Source of the DNA: CAVRJC01 sp964505725
GTDB taxonomy: Bacteria > Actinomycetota > Acidimicrobiia > IMCC26256 > DASPTH01
Direction: 5' to 3'
Assembly: GCA_964505725.1 (NCBI GenBank)
Contig: CAZDJK010000105.1
Location: 1 to 36,504 of the forward strand
DNA length: 36,504 nucleotides
Shown: piece by piece, positions 14,761 to 21,994 of the stretch
How the letters are laid out: each line of letters opens with the position of its first letter
Numbering within the stretch: the stretch's first letter is position 1
The notes under the pieces: generated by a model
What the model saw: only the letters and a program-made list of their open reading frames with translations
The model's database searches: none
Told to the model about the DNA's origin: nothing
Made by a program: the position numbers and the translations under genes

Positions 14761-15723
14761 TCATGGCACGAGGACGACGCGCCCCACCGCGCGACGACTC
14801 TCGATGTACGCATGTGCCGCGGCTGCCTCGGCGAGCGGGAACGTCCGATCGACGATGACGCGCAACCGGCCGTTGGCCACGTCGTCGACGAGCGCGGCGA
14901 TCATGTCGTGCACGCGCTCGGTGTCCATCTCCGCGCCCAGCAGCACGCCCATGAGTGCCTGGTTGCCGCGCACCAACGACGTAACGTCGATCACGCGACC
15001 CTCGCGGCTGGCCTGGCCGACCGTGATGCAGCGACCGCGGTACGCGACGCACGCCAGGCTTCCCTGCAGGACGCGGCCCCCGACCGAGTCGACCACCAGG
15101 TCGGCGCCCCGGCCGTCGGTGGCGTCACGGACGCGGTCGACCCAGTCATCACGGCTGTAGTCGATGCCGACGTCCATGCCGAGCGCATGCAGGGGCTCGA
15201 GGCGCGCTTCGCTCGATGCCGTTGCCAACACCGTCGCACCTGCTCGCTTCGCGAGCTGGATCGTCGCGATGCCGACGCCGCCGGCTCCGGCCTGGACGAG
15301 AACCGTCTCGCCCGCCTGCAGCCGACCGAACTCGAACAAGCAGTCGTGCGCGGTACCGAAGGCGGCAGGGGTGCACGCGGCGTCGATGATGTCGGCGTCC
15401 TCGGGCACGACCCACGTGAACCGCGCCGGCGTCGCTGCGAGCTCGGCGTGCGAGCCCGACCACATGAACGCTGCGACGCGCTGCCCGATGGCGCGATCGA
15501 CCACCTCGTCGCCGATCTCCACGATCGTCCCCGCGCACTGGTATCCCACGACGTGTGGCGCCGAGGGCGGCGTCACCGTGGCGCGCCCGATCACGTCGCC
15601 ACCCTCGATGCTGATCGCCCCGACCCGGATGAGGACCATCCCCGGTCCGCACGTGGGGTCGGGGACGTCGTCGTAGCGGAAGACGTCGGGTGGCCCCGGC
15701 CTGTCGTACACCGCCGCCTTCAC
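14761..15723 (-). CDS. zinc-independent MDR-family quinone oxidoreductase
   Basis: 320-aa NADPH-dependent medium-chain reductase, quinone oxidoreductase type. It has an N-terminal GroES-like domain (MKAAVYDRPGPPDVFRYDDVP) and a Rossmann domain with the glycine-rich motif QAGAGGVGIATIQLAKRAGATV. The substrate region is followed by DLVVDSVGG and a C-terminal FPLAEAAAAHAYIESRRAVGRVVLVP. The structural and catalytic zinc ligands of true alcohol dehydrogenases are missing, as expected for this branch. It starts at GTG 15723 with TACGCT 7 nt upstream. The natural substrate (quinone, enone or another electrophile) cannot be read from sequence. Confidence 0.9.
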   Translation of the reverse strand: MKAAVYDRPGPPDVFRYDDVPDPTCGPGMVLIRVGAISIEGGDVIGRATVTPPSAPHVVGYQCAGTIVEIGDEVVDRAIGQRVAAFMWSGSHAELAATPARFTWVVPEDADIIDAACTPAAFGTAHDCLFEFGRLQAGETVLVQAGAGGVGIATIQLAKRAGATVLATASSEARLEPLHALGMDVGIDYSRDDWVDRVRDATDGRGADLVVDSVGGRVLQGSLACVAYRGRCITVGQASREGRVIDVTSLVRGNQALMGVLLGAEMDTERVHDMIAALVDDVANGRLRVIVDRTFPLAEAAAAHAYIESRRAVGRVVLVP

Positions 15724-15730
15724 GACGCGC

Positions 15731-15736
15731 AGCGTA
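15731..15736 (-). promoter_or_regulatory. candidate -10 hexamer TACGCT for the quinone oxidoreductase
   Basis: On the minus strand TACGCT lies 7 nt before GTG 15723, without a Shine-Dalgarno. Confidence 0.45.
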
Positions 15737-15834
15737 ACGGCGTGGTCAGCGGAGAGTCCGGGCGAGTCAGCCCGACCGCGATCGGCGTCATGACCGCGAG
15801 GGGGAGCTTCGATGAGGCCTTGCGATCCATCGGT

Positions 15835-16200
15835 TCAGAGTGCGGCGAGCGCGAGGCCTGTGGCCGCGGCGAGTGCGGGGACGAGGATGCTCGAGAACGT
15901 GTTCTGGAGCGCGGCGCCGAAGGCGCGTTCCTCGGCGAGGCGCACGGTCTCGTAGGTGAAGGTCGAGAACGTCGTGTAGGCGCCGCAGAATCCGGTACCG
16001 AGCACGATCTTCGGGTCGGACGGGAAGCCGTGGTAGAGGAGGAGCCCGGTGAGGAGACCGAGGGTGAACGAGCCGGTGACGTTGATCACGAACGTGCCGC
16101 GGGGGAACACACCATCGGTGCGGTCTTGCACGAAGCCGTCGAGCAGATAGCGCACGGGAGCGCCCAGCGCTCCGGCAACGGCGATGCCGGCAACGAGCAT
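15835..16200 (-). CDS. crcB: fluoride ion channel FluC/CrcB, second subunit gene
   Basis: 121-aa membrane protein with four helices that exports fluoride as a dual-topology dimer. Family marks are GALGAPVRYLLDG, the Asn-containing GTFVINVTGSFTLGLLTG, and GFCGAYTTFSTFTYETVRL with the Phe-box and polar track. The length is normal for FluC. Its ATG overlaps the DUF190 stop by one base (TGATG), so the two are translationally coupled. It is the last gene of the fluoride operon. Two adjacent fluC genes often encode a heterodimeric channel of opposite topologies. Confidence 0.95.
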   Translation of the reverse strand: MLVAGIAVAGALGAPVRYLLDGFVQDRTDGVFPRGTFVINVTGSFTLGLLTGLLLYHGFPSDPKIVLGTGFCGAYTTFSTFTYETVRLAEERAFGAALQNTFSSILVPALAAATGLALAAL

Positions 16201-16544
16201 CAGGCTTGCGGGGGCCGGCCGACGTATTTGATCACTTCGACGTCGTCGACGATGACGAGTCCTTCGGTGATGAGCTCGTCGAGTTGTGAGATGAACGCAT
16301 CGATGCGTTCAGGCTCGTCGACGATCAACACGATGATGGGCAGGTCGTTGGACAGACTGAGGATGCGCGTGGTGTGCACGTGGTTCGATGCGCCGAAGCC
16401 CTCCACGCCGCGGACGACGGTTGCGCCGGCGAGGCCGGCCTGTTGCGCGCGGTGGACGATCTCGGTCGCGAGCGGTTTGTGGTCGTAGCGGTCTTCTTCG
16501 CCGATGAACACCGTCAACCGGCGTGCTTGGCCCTCGAGCTTCAT
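16200..16544 (-). CDS. DUF190 protein (PII-like fold) in the fluoride operon
   Basis: 114-aa cytoplasmic protein of family DUF190: LTVFIGEEDRYDHKPLATEIVHRAQQAGLAGATVVRGVEGFG, then LPIIVLIVDEPERIDAFISQLDELI. The fold resembles PII signalling proteins. Genes of this family recur beside crcB, so a role in modulating or sensing the channel is likely but unproven. The start at ATG 16544 is chosen because GGGAGG lies just upstream and homology begins there. It sits between the two fluC genes, 34 bp from the first and coupled to the second. Confidence 0.9.
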   Translation of the reverse strand: MKLEGQARRLTVFIGEEDRYDHKPLATEIVHRAQQAGLAGATVVRGVEGFGASNHVHTTRILSLSNDLPIIVLIVDEPERIDAFISQLDELITEGLVIVDDVEVIKYVGRPPQA

Positions 16545-16578
16545 TGCGCCTCCCTTCTCGAGATGATCCCGACGGTCA

Positions 16579-17127
16579 TCAGTACTCCCCTCCTGGCAAC
16601 AACCGCGCGAGCACAATGCCCAGGTACGCGAGCGCGAGCCCGACGATGACGCTGGCCAACGTGTAGCCGACTCCGAGCGTGACGTGCCCGTCTTTGATCA
16701 GCAGCACGGTCTCGACCGCGAGCGTCGAGAACGTCGTGTACGAGCCGAGGAACCCGATCGCGAAGAACGGGCGGAGATAGCGCGTCGGCCGGAATCGCTC
16801 GATCACCAGCGTCAGGAACAACCCGAGCACAAACGCGCCGGAGAGATTGGTCCAAAACGTCGCCCATGGGAACCCGTCGGGCGCGACCTTGATCCACTGG
16901 GCGATCTCGTAGCGGGCCAGGGCGCCCAATGCGCCACCCAACGCGATCGTGAGGATGATGTCGGGTTGGAATCGTTCGGGGAGTCGAGAGCGGCGAGGAG
17001 GTGCAACCACTTCGGCAGCGGTGTCGGGCCCGTCGTCCGCGGGTGCCTGTGGCCCAAACGGTCCGACGCGCCGAGGCTCGACGCCGGGGCCACTGGGCTC
17101 ATCGGGATCCGCCTGGAGCTCGCTCAT
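16579..17127 (-). CDS. crcB: fluoride ion channel FluC/CrcB, first subunit gene with N-terminal extension
   Basis: 182 aa. The FluC core begins near residue 60: IALGGALGALARYEIAQW, ATFWTNLSGAFVLGLFLTLV and AIGFLGSYTTFSTLAVETVLL give four helices and the conserved Asn and Phe residues. It is preceded by about 55 hydrophilic, Pro/Asp-rich residues that ordinary FluC lacks. The ATG at 17127 is supported by AAGGAG 4 bp upstream and by the fluoride riboswitch that ends 33 bp before it. It is the first gene of the operon fluC-DUF190-fluC. It is probably one half of a heterodimeric fluoride exporter. Confidence 0.93.
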   Translation of the reverse strand: MSELQADPDEPSGPGVEPRRVGPFGPQAPADDGPDTAAEVVAPPRRSRLPERFQPDIILTIALGGALGALARYEIAQWIKVAPDGFPWATFWTNLSGAFVLGLFLTLVIERFRPTRYLRPFFAIGFLGSYTTFSTLAVETVLLIKDGHVTLGVGYTLASVIVGLALAYLGIVLARLLPGGEY

Positions 17128-17130
17128 CTG

Positions 17131-17206
17131 TCTCCTTCCCGAGCGGCACGCCGTCACGAGTAGGAGCCATCAGCCTCGACGGGCGGTTTCGGCGAGCCCC
17201 ATCGCC
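17131..17206 (-). ncRNA. fluoride riboswitch (crcB motif) with candidate translational expression platform
   Basis: The minus strand from 17206 to 17160 reads GGCGATGGGGCTCGCC, then GAAACCGCC, a short hairpin and CTGATGGCTCCTAC. This matches the crcB-motif aptamer: the pseudoknot pairs GGCGA with TCGCC, and P1 pairs GGGGC with GCTCC. The stretch to 17131 holds the fluC Shine-Dalgarno AAGGAG. The aptamer's CTCCT can pair with AGGAG of that Shine-Dalgarno, which would be mutually exclusive with P1. So fluoride binding is predicted to free the ribosome site. The switching model is inference; the aptamer identity is strong. Confidence 0.9.
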
Positions 17207-17215
17207 GTCGCCGCC

Positions 17216-17221
17216 ACGCTA
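17216..17221 (-). promoter_or_regulatory. candidate -10 hexamer TAGCGT for the fluoride operon
   Basis: On the minus strand TAGCGT lies 9 nt before the first conserved aptamer base, which places the transcription start at the 5' edge of the riboswitch. I see no clear -35. Confidence 0.45.
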
Positions 17222-17335
17222 GCGCCGTCGCCCGACACGTCGCGATCTCCCGCTGCGAGACGACGAGCGTTCCGCGGACCGGACGCGCCCGCCGGCGGGA
17301 TCGCGCACCGCTCGCGGAGTGCTGGACTGCTGCCC

Positions 17336-17725
17336 GTGCGCAAGCAGTACAACTTCTGGCCCTGGCCGGTCGACGGGGGCACCGATGCCTGGGATGTCGA
17401 TCGTCTCGTCGAGCTGAGCCTCGACCTGCCCGTGAGAGAGGTCGGTCTGGAATCGATCCGGCAGGTGGACGCGCCGTACTGGGGGGTCTCACTGACCCCG
17501 CGAGAACTGGCCGAACACTGTCAGCTCGTCCAGGAGGCCGATCTGTCGTACCCGATCATCCTGGCCGCGGACGGACGCGTGATGGACGGCATGCACCGGG
17601 TCGTGCGGGCGCTCCTCGAGGGGCGGCACACGATCAGCGCCGTTCGGTTCGAGGTGCAACCGGAACCCGATTACCGAGGCTGCCGTCCGGAGGACCTGCC
17701 CTACCCCGGCGACGATGCCGCCTGA
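17336..17725 (+). CDS. small ParB/sulfiredoxin-fold protein
   Basis: 129 aa from GTG 17336. The middle carries the ParB-N-like pattern YPIILAADGRVMDGMHRVVRALLEG, in which D-G-R-x-x-D-G-x-H-R resembles the nucleotide-binding loop of ParB/Srx-fold proteins. There is no helix-turn-helix and no dimerisation domain, so it is not a chromosome-partition ParB. It is divergent from the fluoride operon. Its stop (17723-17725) overlaps by one base the inverted repeat in front of the ilvB promoter. The start is uncertain because no good Shine-Dalgarno or -10 hexamer is visible. Function unknown. Confidence 0.65.
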   Translation: MRKQYNFWPWPVDGGTDAWDVDRLVELSLDLPVREVGLESIRQVDAPYWGVSLTPRELAEHCQLVQEADLSYPIILAADGRVMDGMHRVVRALLEGRHTISAVRFEVQPEPDYRGCRPEDLPYPGDDAA

Positions 17726-17758
17726 GCCACTACCCGGCCGAGGGTGAATGAAGTGGCT
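17725..17758. repeat. inverted repeat before the ilvB promoter
   Basis: AGCCACT (17725-17731) and AGTGGCT (17752-17758) form a 7-bp inverted repeat. Its right arm touches the -35 element of the ilvB promoter. It could be an operator or the 3' hairpin of the upstream gene. Confidence 0.3.
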
Positions 17759-17786
17759 TGATTTCGCTGCCGGGATCGGGCAGGAT
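17758..17786 (+). promoter_or_regulatory. candidate sigma-A promoter of ilvBNC
   Basis: TTGATT (17758-17763) and CAGGAT (17781-17786) are separated by 17 bp. The -10 ends 9 nt before the leader-peptide ATG at 17796, so transcription would begin almost at that codon. Confidence 0.55.
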
Positions 17787-17795
17787 GGTTGGCCG

Positions 17796-17831
17796 ATGCG
17801 CCTCTACATCAGCCTCCTCGTAGTTCCGTAG
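17796..17831 (+). CDS. ilv operon leader peptide
   Basis: An 11-codon reading frame, MRLYISLLVVP followed by TAG. Six of eleven residues are Leu, Ile or Val, including Leu-Leu-Val-Val just before the end. It lies right behind the ilvB promoter and directly in front of an 8-bp pause hairpin and a strong terminator. This is the classic arrangement by which ribosome stalling at Leu/Ile/Val codons controls transcription of branched-chain amino acid genes. Confidence 0.85.
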   Translation: MRLYISLLVVP

Positions 17832-17859
17832 CGCACGGCGCCTCGTCGCGCCCGTGCGC
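17831..17859 (+). promoter_or_regulatory. pause/alternative hairpin of the ilv attenuator
   Basis: GCGCACGG (17831-17838) and CCGTGCGC (17852-17859) form a perfect 8-bp stem with a 13-nt loop, beginning in the leader peptide stop codon. It is the expected first hairpin; the loop's CGCC could also pair with GGCG of the terminator as an antiterminator. Confidence 0.6.
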
Positions 17860-17864
17860 TTGCC

Positions 17865-17891
17865 ACCCCTCGCTCCGGCGGGGGGTTTTTT
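17865..17891 (+). terminator. intrinsic terminator of the ilv attenuator
   Basis: ACCCCTCGC and GCGGGGGGT pair over 9 bp (one G-T) around the loop TCCG, followed by a run of T through 17891. It is the clearest Rho-independent terminator in the window and lies 72 bp before ilvB. Confidence 0.85.
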
Positions 17892-17963
17892 CTGCCCCGA
17901 GACACCCGTCCGAACGTCCCCGCCCACTGGCCCACCCGCCCTCCAGACCGAACCGGAGTCACG

Positions 17964-19688
17964 ATGCAACTCACCGGAGCCCAGGCGCTCATCAAGAGCC
18001 TCGAGATGGAAGGCACCGAGGTCATGTTCGGCCTCCCGGGGGGCGCGATCCTGCCCGTGTACGACCCGCTCATCGACTCGTCGATCCGCCACATCCTCGT
18101 GCGCCACGAGCAGGGCGCGGGCCACATGGCGGAGGGCTACGCGCACGCCACCGGGCGACCCGGGGTGGCGATGGTCACGAGCGGCCCGGCGGCCACCAAC
18201 ATCGTCACGCCGCTGTGCGACGCGTACATGGACAGCGTCCCGATCGTGGTGATCACGGGTCAGGTCGCGTACTCGGTGATCGGCACCGACGCGTTCCAGG
18301 AGTGCGACACCGTCGGCATCACGATGCCGGTCACGAAGCACAACTGGCTGATCACCGACGCCAACGAGGTTCCGCGCGTGATCCGTGAGGCGTTCCACGT
18401 GGCCACCACCGGGCGTCCGGGCCCCGTGCTCGTCGACATGCCGAAGGACATCTCCAACCAGATGATGGAGTGGTACTGGCCCGACGGCGTCGACCTGCCC
18501 GGCTACAAGCCCACGGTCAAGGGGCACCCCAAGCAGATCAAGGACGCGGCCCGTCTCATGGGCGAGGCGCACCGCCCGGTGATCTACGCGGGCGGCGGCA
18601 TCCTCAAGGCGCGCGCCGCCGAGGCCCTGAAGGAGCTCGTCGAGCTCACCGGCTTCCCGGTGGTCACCACGCTCATGGCCCGGGGCGCGTTCCCCGACGA
18701 CCACGAGCTGTGCCTCGGCATGCCGGGCATGCACGGCAACTACACCGCGGTCACGTCGATGCAGCAGGCCGACCTGCTCGTCGCGCTCGGCTCGCGTTTC
18801 GACGACCGGGTCACGGGCAAGGTCGGCGCGTTCGCGCCCAACGCCAAGGTGATCCACGTCGACATCGATCCCGCCGAGCTCGGCAAGGTGCGGCGACCCG
18901 ACGTCCCCATCGTCGGCGACTGCCGCCTCGTGATCGAGGAGCTGTTGAAGGCGGTGCGGTCGGAGCAGGCGAAGCGCGACTTCCCGTCGCTCGACGCGTG
19001 GCACGCACAGCTGCGCGAGTGGCAGGAGCGCTACCCGCTCCGCTACGAGCAGCTCGAGGACGGCCCGCTGAAGCCGCAGTTCTGCATCGACATGCTGCGC
19101 GACAACACACCCGACGACACCATCGTCGTGGCCGGCGTGGGCCAGCACCAGATGTGGACCAGCCAGCGTTGGCGGTTCAACCACCCGTACACCTATGTGA
19201 ACTCCGGCGGGCTCGGCACGATGGGGTTCGCAGTGCCCGCCGCGATCGGAGCCAAGGTCGGGAAGCCCGAGCGCATGGTGTGGGCGGTCGACGGCGACGG
19301 CTGCTTCCAGATGACGGCCCAGGAGCTCGTCACCGCGAGCGCCGAGCGGATCCCGGTGAAGATCGCGATCCTCAACAACGCGTACCTGGGCATGGTCCGC
19401 CAGTGGCAGGAGCTGTTCTACGAGGAGCGCTACAGCGAGGTGTACCTGTCGCCCGACCTTCCCGACTACGTGAAGTGGGCGGAGGCGATGGGATGCGTCG
19501 GCTTCCGCGTCGACAACCCCGACGACGTAGTGACGACGATCGAGAAGGCGAACGAGGTCGACGACCGGCCGGTGGTGATCGACTTCCGCACCGACTACCG
19601 CGAGAAGGTGTACCCGATGGTCGCCGCGGGCACCTCGAACGACGACATCATCCTCGATCCCGCCCACGACACCTACGGAGCGCGGTGA
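17964..19688 (+). CDS. ilvB: acetolactate synthase large subunit
   Basis: 574-aa thiamin-diphosphate enzyme making 2-acetolactate or 2-aceto-2-hydroxybutyrate, the first shared step of Val/Leu/Ile synthesis. The catalytic Glu49 lies in LVRHEQGAGHMAEG. The FAD/central domain includes GMPGMHGNYTAV. The TPP/Mg motif is VDGDGCFQMTAQE...ILNNAYLGMVRQWQ. ATG 17964 has GGAG 5 nt upstream. The gene sits behind a leader peptide and attenuator, and its stop overlaps the ilvN start (TGATG). Anabolic AHAS rather than catabolic ALS is indicated by length, by the FAD-type central region and by the adjoining regulatory subunit. Confidence 0.97.
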   Translation: MQLTGAQALIKSLEMEGTEVMFGLPGGAILPVYDPLIDSSIRHILVRHEQGAGHMAEGYAHATGRPGVAMVTSGPAATNIVTPLCDAYMDSVPIVVITGQVAYSVIGTDAFQECDTVGITMPVTKHNWLITDANEVPRVIREAFHVATTGRPGPVLVDMPKDISNQMMEWYWPDGVDLPGYKPTVKGHPKQIKDAARLMGEAHRPVIYAGGGILKARAAEALKELVELTGFPVVTTLMARGAFPDDHELCLGMPGMHGNYTAVTSMQQADLLVALGSRFDDRVTGKVGAFAPNAKVIHVDIDPAELGKVRRPDVPIVGDCRLVIEELLKAVRSEQAKRDFPSLDAWHAQLREWQERYPLRYEQLEDGPLKPQFCIDMLRDNTPDDTIVVAGVGQHQMWTSQRWRFNHPYTYVNSGGLGTMGFAVPAAIGAKVGKPERMVWAVDGDGCFQMTAQELVTASAERIPVKIAILNNAYLGMVRQWQELFYEERYSEVYLSPDLPDYVKWAEAMGCVGFRVDNPDDVVTTIEKANEVDDRPVVIDFRTDYREKVYPMVAAGTSNDDIILDPAHDTYGAR

Positions 19689-20218
19689 TGCCCGAGGCCA
19701 AGCACCACATCCTCAGCGTGCTGGTCGAGAACCGCTTCGGCGTTCTCAGCCGGGTGGCCGGGTTGTTCGCGCGGCGCGGGTTCAACATCGTCTCGCTCGC
19801 GGTGAGCCCCACGGAGGACGAGCGCTTCAGCCGCATGACGATCGTGGTCGACGCGGAGTCGGCGCCGCTCGAGCAGATCACGAAGCAGCTCAACAAGCTC
19901 ATCCCGGTGATCAAGATCGCCGAGCTCGCACCCGAGGAGGCCGTCGAACGGGAGCTCATGCTGGTGACGGTCAAGGCGACCCCCGAGGCGCGCTCGCAGA
20001 TCACGGAGCTTGCGTCGATCTTCCAGGCGCGTATCGACGACGTGGGCCACGAGGCGCTCACGATCCAGGTCGCGGGCACGCCCGACAAGCTCGACGCGAT
20101 GACCGACCTGCTGGCGCCGTTCGGCATCGTGGAGCAACAGCGCACCGGCCGCATCGCGCTCCCGAAGCTCGCGCGCCGGCCCGCGAAGCTCCGCGCCGTG
20201 AGGACGAAGTCGGGCTGA
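19688..20218 (+). CDS. ilvN: acetolactate synthase small (regulatory) subunit
   Basis: 176-aa regulatory subunit that stimulates IlvB and confers valine feedback inhibition. The N-terminal ACT domain (HHILSVLVENRFGVLSRVAGLFARRGFNIVSLAVSPTED) and the C-terminal ALS_ss domain (RELMLVTVKA...EALTIQVAGTPDKLDAM) are both complete. Length is typical (about 165-180 aa). ATG 19688 overlaps the ilvB stop by one base, which couples production of the two subunits. ilvC follows after 42 bp. Confidence 0.96.
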   Translation: MPEAKHHILSVLVENRFGVLSRVAGLFARRGFNIVSLAVSPTEDERFSRMTIVVDAESAPLEQITKQLNKLIPVIKIAELAPEEAVERELMLVTVKATPEARSQITELASIFQARIDDVGHEALTIQVAGTPDKLDAMTDLLAPFGIVEQQRTGRIALPKLARRPAKLRAVRTKSG

Positions 20219-20223
20219 CGCCG

Positions 20224-20229
20224 TAATCT
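20224..20229 (+). promoter_or_regulatory. possible internal -10 hexamer TAATCT before ilvC
   Basis: TAATCT fits TANNNT and lies 31 nt before the ilvC start, just after ilvN. I see no good -35. It would allow ilvC to be expressed independently of the attenuator. Confidence 0.3.
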
Positions 20230-20260
20230 GCCGAGCGAACGCCGAGAAAGGAGCAACACG

Positions 20261-21289
20261 ATGCCAGCGACCATCTACTACGACGACGACGCGGACCTCG
20301 AGCTCCTGCGGGACCGCAAGGTCGCGGTGCTCGGGTACGGCTCCCAGGGCCACGCGCACGCGCTCAACATGCACGACTCCGGGATCGACGTACGGGTCGG
20401 CCTTCGGGAGGGATCGTCGTCATGGGCGAAGGCCGAGGAGGCGGGCCTGCGCGTGCTCACCACCGCGGAGGCGTGCAAGGAGGCCGACCTGATCATGGTG
20501 CTGCTCCCCGACACGGAGCAGGCGCGCGTCTACCGGGAGGACATCGAGCCCAATCTCGAGGAGCGCGACTCGCTCGCGTTCGCGCACGGCTTCAACATCC
20601 ACTTCGGGCAGATCCGCCCCCCGAAGGGCGTCGACGTGTGGATGATCGCGCCCAAGGGCCCGGGCCACCTCGTCCGCCGCACCTTCGAGGAGGGTGGTGG
20701 GGTCCCCGCACTGGTGGCCGTGCACAGCGACGACACCGGCAAGGCGAAGCAGACCGCGCTCGCGTACGCGCGCGCCATCGGCGCGACGCGGGCCGGTGTG
20801 CTCGACACCACGTTCGAGGAGGAGACCGAGACCGACCTCTTCGGGGAGCAGGTGGTGCTCTGCGGTGGCCTGGTCGAGCTCATCAAGAGCAGCTACGAGA
20901 CGCTCGTCGGCGCCGGCTACCAGCCCGAGTCGGCGTACTTCGAGACCCTCCACGAGGTGAAGCTCATCGTCGACCTCATCTACGAGGGCGGCATCGCCAA
21001 CATGCGCTACTCGATCTCCGACACCGCGGAGTACGGCGACATGACGCGCGGGCCGCGCATCGTCACCGACGAGACGCGCGCGGAGATGCGGAAGATCCTC
21101 GACGAGATCCAGTCAGGCCAGTTCGCGAAGGAATGGATTCTCGAGAACCAGGCCGGGCGCCCGGTGTTCAACGCGCTGCGACGCCAGGCCGCCGAGCACC
21201 CGATCGAGGAGGTCGGCGACCGCCTGCGCTCGATGATGCCCTGGATCAGCGCGGGCAGGGCACGCCCGCGCGACGTCTCCGGCGGGTAG
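20261..21289 (+). CDS. ilvC: ketol-acid reductoisomerase (class I)
   Basis: 342-aa enzyme that isomerises and reduces acetolactate to dihydroxyisovalerate with NADPH and Mg. The Rossmann motif GYGSQGHAHALN is present. The cofactor loop (GLREGSSSWAKA) has serines that favour NADPH. The knotted C-terminal domain carries the metal-binding FEEETETDLFGEQ and the ALIY-type LIVDLIYEGG. Class I length. ATG 20261 has AAAGGAG 7 nt upstream, the best Shine-Dalgarno in this operon. It ends the ilvBNC set; ilvD lies elsewhere in the window. Confidence 0.97.
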   Translation: MPATIYYDDDADLELLRDRKVAVLGYGSQGHAHALNMHDSGIDVRVGLREGSSSWAKAEEAGLRVLTTAEACKEADLIMVLLPDTEQARVYREDIEPNLEERDSLAFAHGFNIHFGQIRPPKGVDVWMIAPKGPGHLVRRTFEEGGGVPALVAVHSDDTGKAKQTALAYARAIGATRAGVLDTTFEEETETDLFGEQVVLCGGLVELIKSSYETLVGAGYQPESAYFETLHEVKLIVDLIYEGGIANMRYSISDTAEYGDMTRGPRIVTDETRAEMRKILDEIQSGQFAKEWILENQAGRPVFNALRRQAAEHPIEEVGDRLRSMMPWISAGRARPRDVSGG

Positions 21290-21316
21290 CCGGGCGCCGC
21301 GAGGTGGTCGGCGCCG

Positions 21317-21322
21317 TAGTGT
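21317..21322 (+). promoter_or_regulatory. candidate -10 hexamer TAGTGT for plsY
   Basis: TAGTGT lies 9 nt before ATG 21332 without a Shine-Dalgarno. Confidence 0.35.
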
Positions 21323-21331
21323 CCTGCGCGA

Positions 21332-21943
21332 ATGACGGACGTGTGGGGGGTCGTCGGCGCAGCCGCGGTGGGCTACATCGCGGGGACGTTCCCGTCCGCA
21401 GACGTCGTCACCCGCGTCGTGACACGCGGGCGGGTCGACATCCGCGAGGAGGGGAGCGGCAACCCCGGGGGCCTGAACGCGATCCGGGTCGTCGGGCGGG
21501 TCTGGGGTGTCGTGGTGATCGTCCTCGACGCCGCGAAGGGTGCGCTGTCGGCGCTGGCGGGATGGGCGATCGCAGGGGAGGCCGGAGCGTACGCGGGGGC
21601 GGCGGCGGCCATCGTCGGCCACTGCTTCCCGGTGTGGCAGCGTTTCCGGGGCGGACGGGGTGTGGCGACCGCCGGTGGCTCCTTCTTCGTGGTGTTCCCG
21701 CCCATGGTGCCCATCGGCGGGTTGGTCGCGCTCGGCTCGTCCATCGTCCTCGGGACCCGGCGGGGCATCTGGGCCACGTGCGCGGTGTGGCTGGCCGGCG
21801 CGGTGCTGTGGACGGCCGCCGACTGGTCCAACGCCTGGGGGCCCGATCCCGGCCTCGGGCTCGTCCTCTACTCGGTCGTCGGAGCCGCCGTGGTCCTGTG
21901 GCGATTCCGGCCCTCGGCCCGAGGTGAGGTGGTCGCGTCATGA
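21332..21943 (+). CDS. plsY: glycerol-3-phosphate acyltransferase PlsY-like
   Basis: 203-aa integral membrane enzyme that moves an acyl group from acyl-phosphate to glycerol-3-phosphate, starting phospholipid synthesis. The three PlsY motifs are visible: GYIAGTFPSADVV, then GSGNPGGLNAIRVVG (acyl-phosphate/G3P site), then GHCFPVWQRFRGGRGVAT. Several membrane helices lie between and after them. In canonical PlsY the first motif ends S-x-P/S and the second is GSGNxGxTN. Here Gly-Leu-Asn replaces the Thr position, a modest variation. It follows ilvC after 42 bp and is separate in function. Confidence 0.88.
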   Translation: MTDVWGVVGAAAVGYIAGTFPSADVVTRVVTRGRVDIREEGSGNPGGLNAIRVVGRVWGVVVIVLDAAKGALSALAGWAIAGEAGAYAGAAAAIVGHCFPVWQRFRGGRGVATAGGSFFVVFPPMVPIGGLVALGSSIVLGTRRGIWATCAVWLAGAVLWTAADWSNAWGPDPGLGLVLYSVVGAAVVLWRFRPSARGEVVAS

Positions 21944-21994
21944 TGATCCGCGACGGGACCCGCAGCGAATGTCGAGGGAGTGGGCCGGGCCGTG

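Noticed and set aside
14184..14813. Arg-rich frames through the repeat pair
   Set aside because: They translate the repeats themselves and run antisense or out of frame to DUF2277.
17336..17725. Chromosome-partition ParB
   Set aside because: Only the N-terminal fold motif is present; no helix-turn-helix, no ParA and no parS sites.
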